Under the pieces are notes generated by a model. That model ran no database searches and was not told the origin of the DNA. It saw only the letters and a program-made list of their open reading frames with translations. The translations under genes and the position numbers were made by a program. Below are positions 59,428 to 64,000 of a stretch of 64,000 bases of DNA, piece after piece. The stretch spans positions 1-64,000 of the forward strand of contig JAGCLR010000316.1 in NCBI GenBank assembly GCA_017646885.1, given 5' to 3'. How positions within the stretch are numbered: the stretch's first letter is position 1; each line of letters begins with the position of its first letter. The stretch comes from Methanobrevibacter sp. (GTDB lineage: Archaea; Methanobacteriota; Methanobacteria; Methanobacteriales; Methanobacteriaceae).

Positions 59428-62400
59428 ATGGCTGAGGAATTATATTACGATAAAATAAGCCGACACACAGATTGGGGAGGAGATGCTTCTACGGGAGGTC
59501 TTCCAGTCGCTGGTTCAGCTGTTCAGGATTTTATTAAATCCGAATTAAACGGAAGGATTGGAGTAATTATAAACGATGATATTGCAGGAGAACACTTGTG
59601 TTTTGCTTGTGAAGAAGACAAAGAAGAATTTTTGCAAGATCGATCAAAAAGGCATCTTATTTTAAGTTCGTTTGTTGCTCCATCTAAATATAAGGCAAAG
59701 ATTATAGTTGATTCTAACTATAAAGCAGTGTTAATTAATTCTAAAGAGAATTACTTGACATTCAATTATGAAATTACAAATAACGATGAGGTATATGTAG
59801 ATAATATTACATATACAATATCTGTTACTAAAAACGGAGTTACTACCGCTATTAATGGTGTGGGAGTTTACGGACGTCCGATATCAGTTAATATGGATGA
59901 ATTCCTAACATTAGAAGGTTCTACTACCGCAGCTATTTCAATTAAAGGTCAAACAATTGGAGCAGAAGCGTCTTATGTTGTAACATACGAAGTAGTAAAC
60001 CTATCCTTTGAAAGTGACTATGACGTATCGCAAGTATATGACTTGACTAAAGAAACTGTAGAACCATTGGTTATTAACTATAGTATTTTTGGTACAAGCA
60101 ATGTTAAATACATAGATTGGTATATTGACGGAGAGCTTCTAGATACAGAGGCAATTCAAGGTGGTACAGCAGAACCATTAGTAGGAAATAAACGTGTCTC
60201 ATTGGCAGGATATTCACATGGTGTCCACGATATTAGATTTAGAGCATATGTTATTGTAAACGGAGAGAATTTTTATACAGATACACTGTATAGAGAGTTT
60301 ATGGTTGTAGCGGATAAATCTGATACTACTCCAATGTTTGCAATTAAAACAGTGGTTCCAAAATCTGTAGAGATCACAGCGCCTATTAAAATTTATGATG
60401 TTGTACAATACGAAGTGTATACTTTATCTTATGGTGTGTACAATCCAAAAAATCTTGAATTTATTCCGGTAGATATTTACTTTGATGGAGAAAAAACATC
60501 ATCTGTAAATGCACCAAACGGTAAGGAATTAACATATAGCTTTACTGCAAACTCATACGGAGATAAAACAATTAAATTTGTTGTACCTGATTACAATTAC
60601 GAACGTTCTATTTCTACAAATGTAGAAGAAACAGAAATGGAACTTCAGGATATTACAAATAACTTAATTCTAAATCTATCTGCATCTGGTAGAACAAATC
60701 AAGATGTAAATAGAGAGGATTGAAGTTACGGTCAATATTCCACCACATTTGAAGGATTTAACTGAAATAGTACGGCCGCAGGATGGAATAATAACAGACT
60801 GCTTATTTCAGAAGGAATGACTGCAACAATTAACATCAAACCACTTACATCTACCGCATACGGTAAAACAATTGAATTGGAATTTGAAACACACAGTGTT
60901 GTAAATGATGATGCGGTTGTTTGTAATGTACAAGACGATAACGGATTAGGTTTGTTAATTACCGCATCTAAGGCAATGTTAAAAGTCGGATACGGTGAAA
61001 GAGAATTTGTTGCAACAAACTATAAAACAAATGAAAATGTAAGAGTTGCGTTTGTTATCGATTCTGTAAATAAACTTGCAATTATTTATGTAAATGGCAT
61101 TATGTCTGGTGCGGTTGCAATGACAAGCGTTCTAAATATTGATAAGTATTTGTCATTTATTGGTACATCTGATGCAGGTATTAAAATCAAACAAATTAGA
61201 ATTTATGACGCACAGCTTTCTGCAGAACAAGTTCTAAATAACTATATTTTATATAGAGAGAGCATTGTTGATATTAAATCAACATACAGTAGAAACGATA
61301 TTCTTGACGGGCAATTTATCTCAATTGAAAAAGTTTCTGATCACATTCCTGTTATTCTTTTAACAGGTGAGGAGATTTACGACTTGGAAGCAGATAAAGA
61401 TACTGATCGTGAAATTAGAATTGATGTTGAGTTTATCAATAAACAAGATCCTACACATCAATTTAAATTCTATGGTGGATGTTGTAGAATTCAAGGTACA
61501 TCTTCTGCTGGTTATGTAAGAAAGAACTGGAGAATCTATTCAAAACGTAAAGATCGTTTTGTTGCAGATGTATATGATTGACAAGGTGTTTTAAGTACTG
61601 ATAAGAACCGCAGAATAGCATTTAAAGACGGTGCAGTTCCTGTAAACTGTTGGACACTTAAAGCCGATTTCGCCGAATCTTCAGGTACTCACAACACTGG
61701 TGTTTCTACAGTATGAAATGATGTTATGTATAATGCATATCATACCACTAACGGTTATGTTTGTAGAACAAATGCACAAAAGGCGGCAATAGAAAATAAG
61801 TACGAATATGATTGTAGAACAACTGTAGATGGATTCCCAATTGTTGTGTTTGCAAGAAGAAATGAAAATGAAGAATACACTTTCATGGGTAAATACAACT
61901 TCAACAACGATAAATCTACTGAAAACGTATTTGGATTCTGTGATATTCCTGGTTTCGACGATGCGTATATTCCTGGTCATGAAGGCGAAATGATCCCAGA
62001 AGGAGAAATGAACGCTGGAAAACCATATACATATGGAAACAAAATGCAATGTTGGGAAATTCGTGAAAACGAAGACTCTTATGCGTTATTTAGAACTACA
62101 AATGGATGATACGATCCACAAATAAATGCAGATGGAAGTATCAAAGTAGATGAAGATAATGTTGTTGTTAAAAGTTGAGCGTCAGGATTTGAAGCACGTT
62201 ATCCAGACGATGGAAATGAAGCGGATATTTCTGATTTAAAAGCTTTTGCAGATTGGATGACAACTTGTACTCAAGAACAGTTTGCAACAGAAAAATACGA
62301 TCACTTTGATATGTGAAAAATCGCAGCGTATTACGTATATTTAATGCGATTTGGAGCCGTTGACCAGGTTGTTAAAAACTCAATGTTTACATCAGAGGAT

Positions 62401-64000
62401 GGAAAACACTGATATTTTATCAATTACGATAACGATACAATCTTAGGTTTGGATAACTCTGGTAATAACATTTATCCACCTACAATTACACGTCAAACTC
62501 CACATGGTGCAACTTACGCATACGCAGGACACGAATCAAGAATGTGAAATATGTTAGAAGCCGATACAGAATTTATGACATATTATGTTCCTGAAGTTGA
62601 TAACGTATTAGCAAACGGAGGATTAAGTTATAGTACAGTTTTAAAATATTTCAACATTAATCAATCAGATAAGTGGTGTGAAAGAATTTATAATGAGGAT
62701 GCGAATTACAAATATATAAAACCATATATTGCGGGCACTGTTAACGAACTTGGTAAAATGCACGGTAGTAGAAAATCACATAGAACTTGGTGGGTGTCGA
62801 AACGCTTCCAATTAATGGACGCTAAGTTTAGTAATGTTAATTATCGTGAGAAACACATTCACATGAAGTTACATGGCGCCAAAGGTGCTGAATTCACAAT
62901 CAAAGCTGCAGATTATATGTATTTTGGATGTGAATATAACAAAAACGCGTGAGCAATGGGTGTAGAATTGAATAAAGGTGAAACTTATAAATTCTATAAA
63001 GCATCTCAAGCAGAGGATGACGTAAATGGTAAAGACTTTGTACAAGGTGACCCTATTTACATCTATTCTCCATTATATATTGAAGAACTTGATTTATCCA
63101 AAATTTCTTCGTATATTTACCTTCTAGAATTTGGTAAGATTGTCGATGAAGTGACAAGTGCCAGAATGAAAAAATTAATAATTGGAGGTAAAAAGTCTGA
63201 GCAAACATTATCTGGATTATCTGGATTAAACGTTCTAACAAATCTAGAATATTTAGATCTTACAGGAATCGATTATCCGAACATTGATATTTCAAATCTA
63301 CTACTTTTAAAAACCCTAAAGTTAACTGATAGTACTATCAATACGTTAACTATTCCAGACGGATGTATGATTGAAGAGTTGTATCTAACAGATGCTCTTA
63401 GACATCTTGGGTGTAGTGGTTTACAAAACTTAACTATCGAAAAGATGTATGGGTTTGATGAATATCATATTCCTTCAATCAAGATTCTAAATTCACCTAA
63501 ATTAACAAGTGATTTCGGATATTATTACAGATGGGTTAAATCTGCACAAGAAGGCGACTCACTAGAACTTTCTGGAATTTCTTGGAAAGACATTAGTCCT
63601 TCAAATCTAATTGAATTTGGAAAAATTAAAAATCTATCGTTAAAAGGTAAGATTGAAATTGCAAATCCAACAATTGAAGAGGTAGAAGCACTTCAAGCAA
63701 TATTTGGTGAGAACTGTTTTACTAATGGTGGTGAGTTGTGGATTTCTGCTCCAGAAAGTGTGTTTATCCACGGACCAAGAACTGTTAGATCAGGTGATTC
63801 TGAAATATATAGTGTTACTATTTTCTCAGAAAGTCCTGGTACAGTAGAATGGCAAGTTGAAGAAGGTGCAGAATATGTGGAAAGTTTGATTTCAAATCCA
63901 GATAACACCGGTACTTTAACAACAATTGAAAGTGAGATTGAAGATCATGAAATTGTTATTAAAGCAATTCACAAACCTGCGAATTCAGAGGGCGAATCTT
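59428..64000 (+). CDS. Large CotH/LamG/LRR-containing fibre protein, runs off window
   Basis: At least 1524 codons with ten TGA=Trp. The first 400 residues are beta-rich. Residues about 460-610 look LamG-like (LSFIGTSDAGIKIKQIRIYD). Residues about 680-1150 resemble a CotH kinase-like region (CRIQGTSSAGYVRKNWRIY then DFAESSGTHNTGV). A leucine-rich-repeat-like part follows (LTNLEYLDLTGI) and an Ig-like end begins. It is a surface-recognition or enzymatic fibre by inference. The 3' end is outside the window. Confidence 0.78.

Overview
The window is part of a large tailed-phage genome of the crAss-like type (Crassvirales) infecting a Bacteroidales host. Several lines support this. The terminase, portal and the small genes around them follow a crAss-like order. 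There is a giant BACON/Ig-like repeat protein, and -7 boxes of the Bacteroidetes TAnnTTTG type precede several late genes. DNA is AT-rich, and genes are tightly packed with many TAATG stop/start overlaps.

The most pervasive property is a split genetic code. Minus-strand genes from 716 to 17486 read through in the standard code, write Trp only as TGG and end in TAA or TAG. From about 18.1 kb onward, most genes carry in-frame TGA codons that must be read as Trp; one falls on the invariant Trp of the NSWG motif of a papain-like protease. The phage encodes its own tryptophanyl-tRNA synthetase (10156-11163). No tRNA with a UCA anticodon was found in the window, so it is presumably elsewhere. No annotated gene clearly uses TGA as a stop.

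Layout. (1) 1-3062: minus-strand tRNAs (Phe, Tyr, Asp), two tRNA-like loci in circularly permuted order (254-381 and 599-701), a vWA/TROVE-like protein, and a tRNA-like minihelix. (2) 3062-11163: a compact minus-strand operon with a metallophosphoesterase, two AAA ATPases, a PRPP-synthetase-like protein, NAD synthetase, nicotinamide phosphoribosyltransferase, nicotinamidase, a macro-domain protein and TrpRS. This looks like an NAD-salvage/ADP-ribose module. (3) 11182-12130: four tRNA genes (Asp, Asn, Pro, Met) interrupted in the anticodon arm by roughly 38-57 nt AT-rich insertions that share a hairpin and a consensus. (4) 12206-17748: a flotillin/NfeD pair, small membrane proteins, a candidate structured RNA and unknown genes. 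(5) 17.75-18.9 kb: a strand switch with four iteron-like repeats ahead of a winged-helix initiator or regulator whose fifth-from-start turn contains a TGA. (6) 19.0-22.8 kb: minus-strand small genes with tRNA-Leu and tRNA-Glu. (7) 22.98-28.5 kb: a divergent cassette of large TGA-containing accessory proteins (kinase-like motif, ADP-ribosyltransferase-like, HExxH peptidase) and a holin-like protein. (8) 28.7-31.2 kb: lysis genes. (9) 31.6-42.3 kb: one 3583-codon BACON-like repeat protein. (10) 43-64 kb: a morphogenesis block with a PD-(D/E)XK nuclease, a GroES-like protein, terminase, portal, a collagen-like fibre, coiled-coil fibres and a CotH/LRR fibre that runs off the window end.

The least expected finding is the tRNA set. 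Interrupted tRNAs and permuted tRNA-like loci share one architecture: a short AT-rich helix, then a CTTACAATNTTAA-like stretch, then the 3' half. This suggests a dedicated tRNA-maturation process in the phage. It is inferred from sequence only and needs RNA data.
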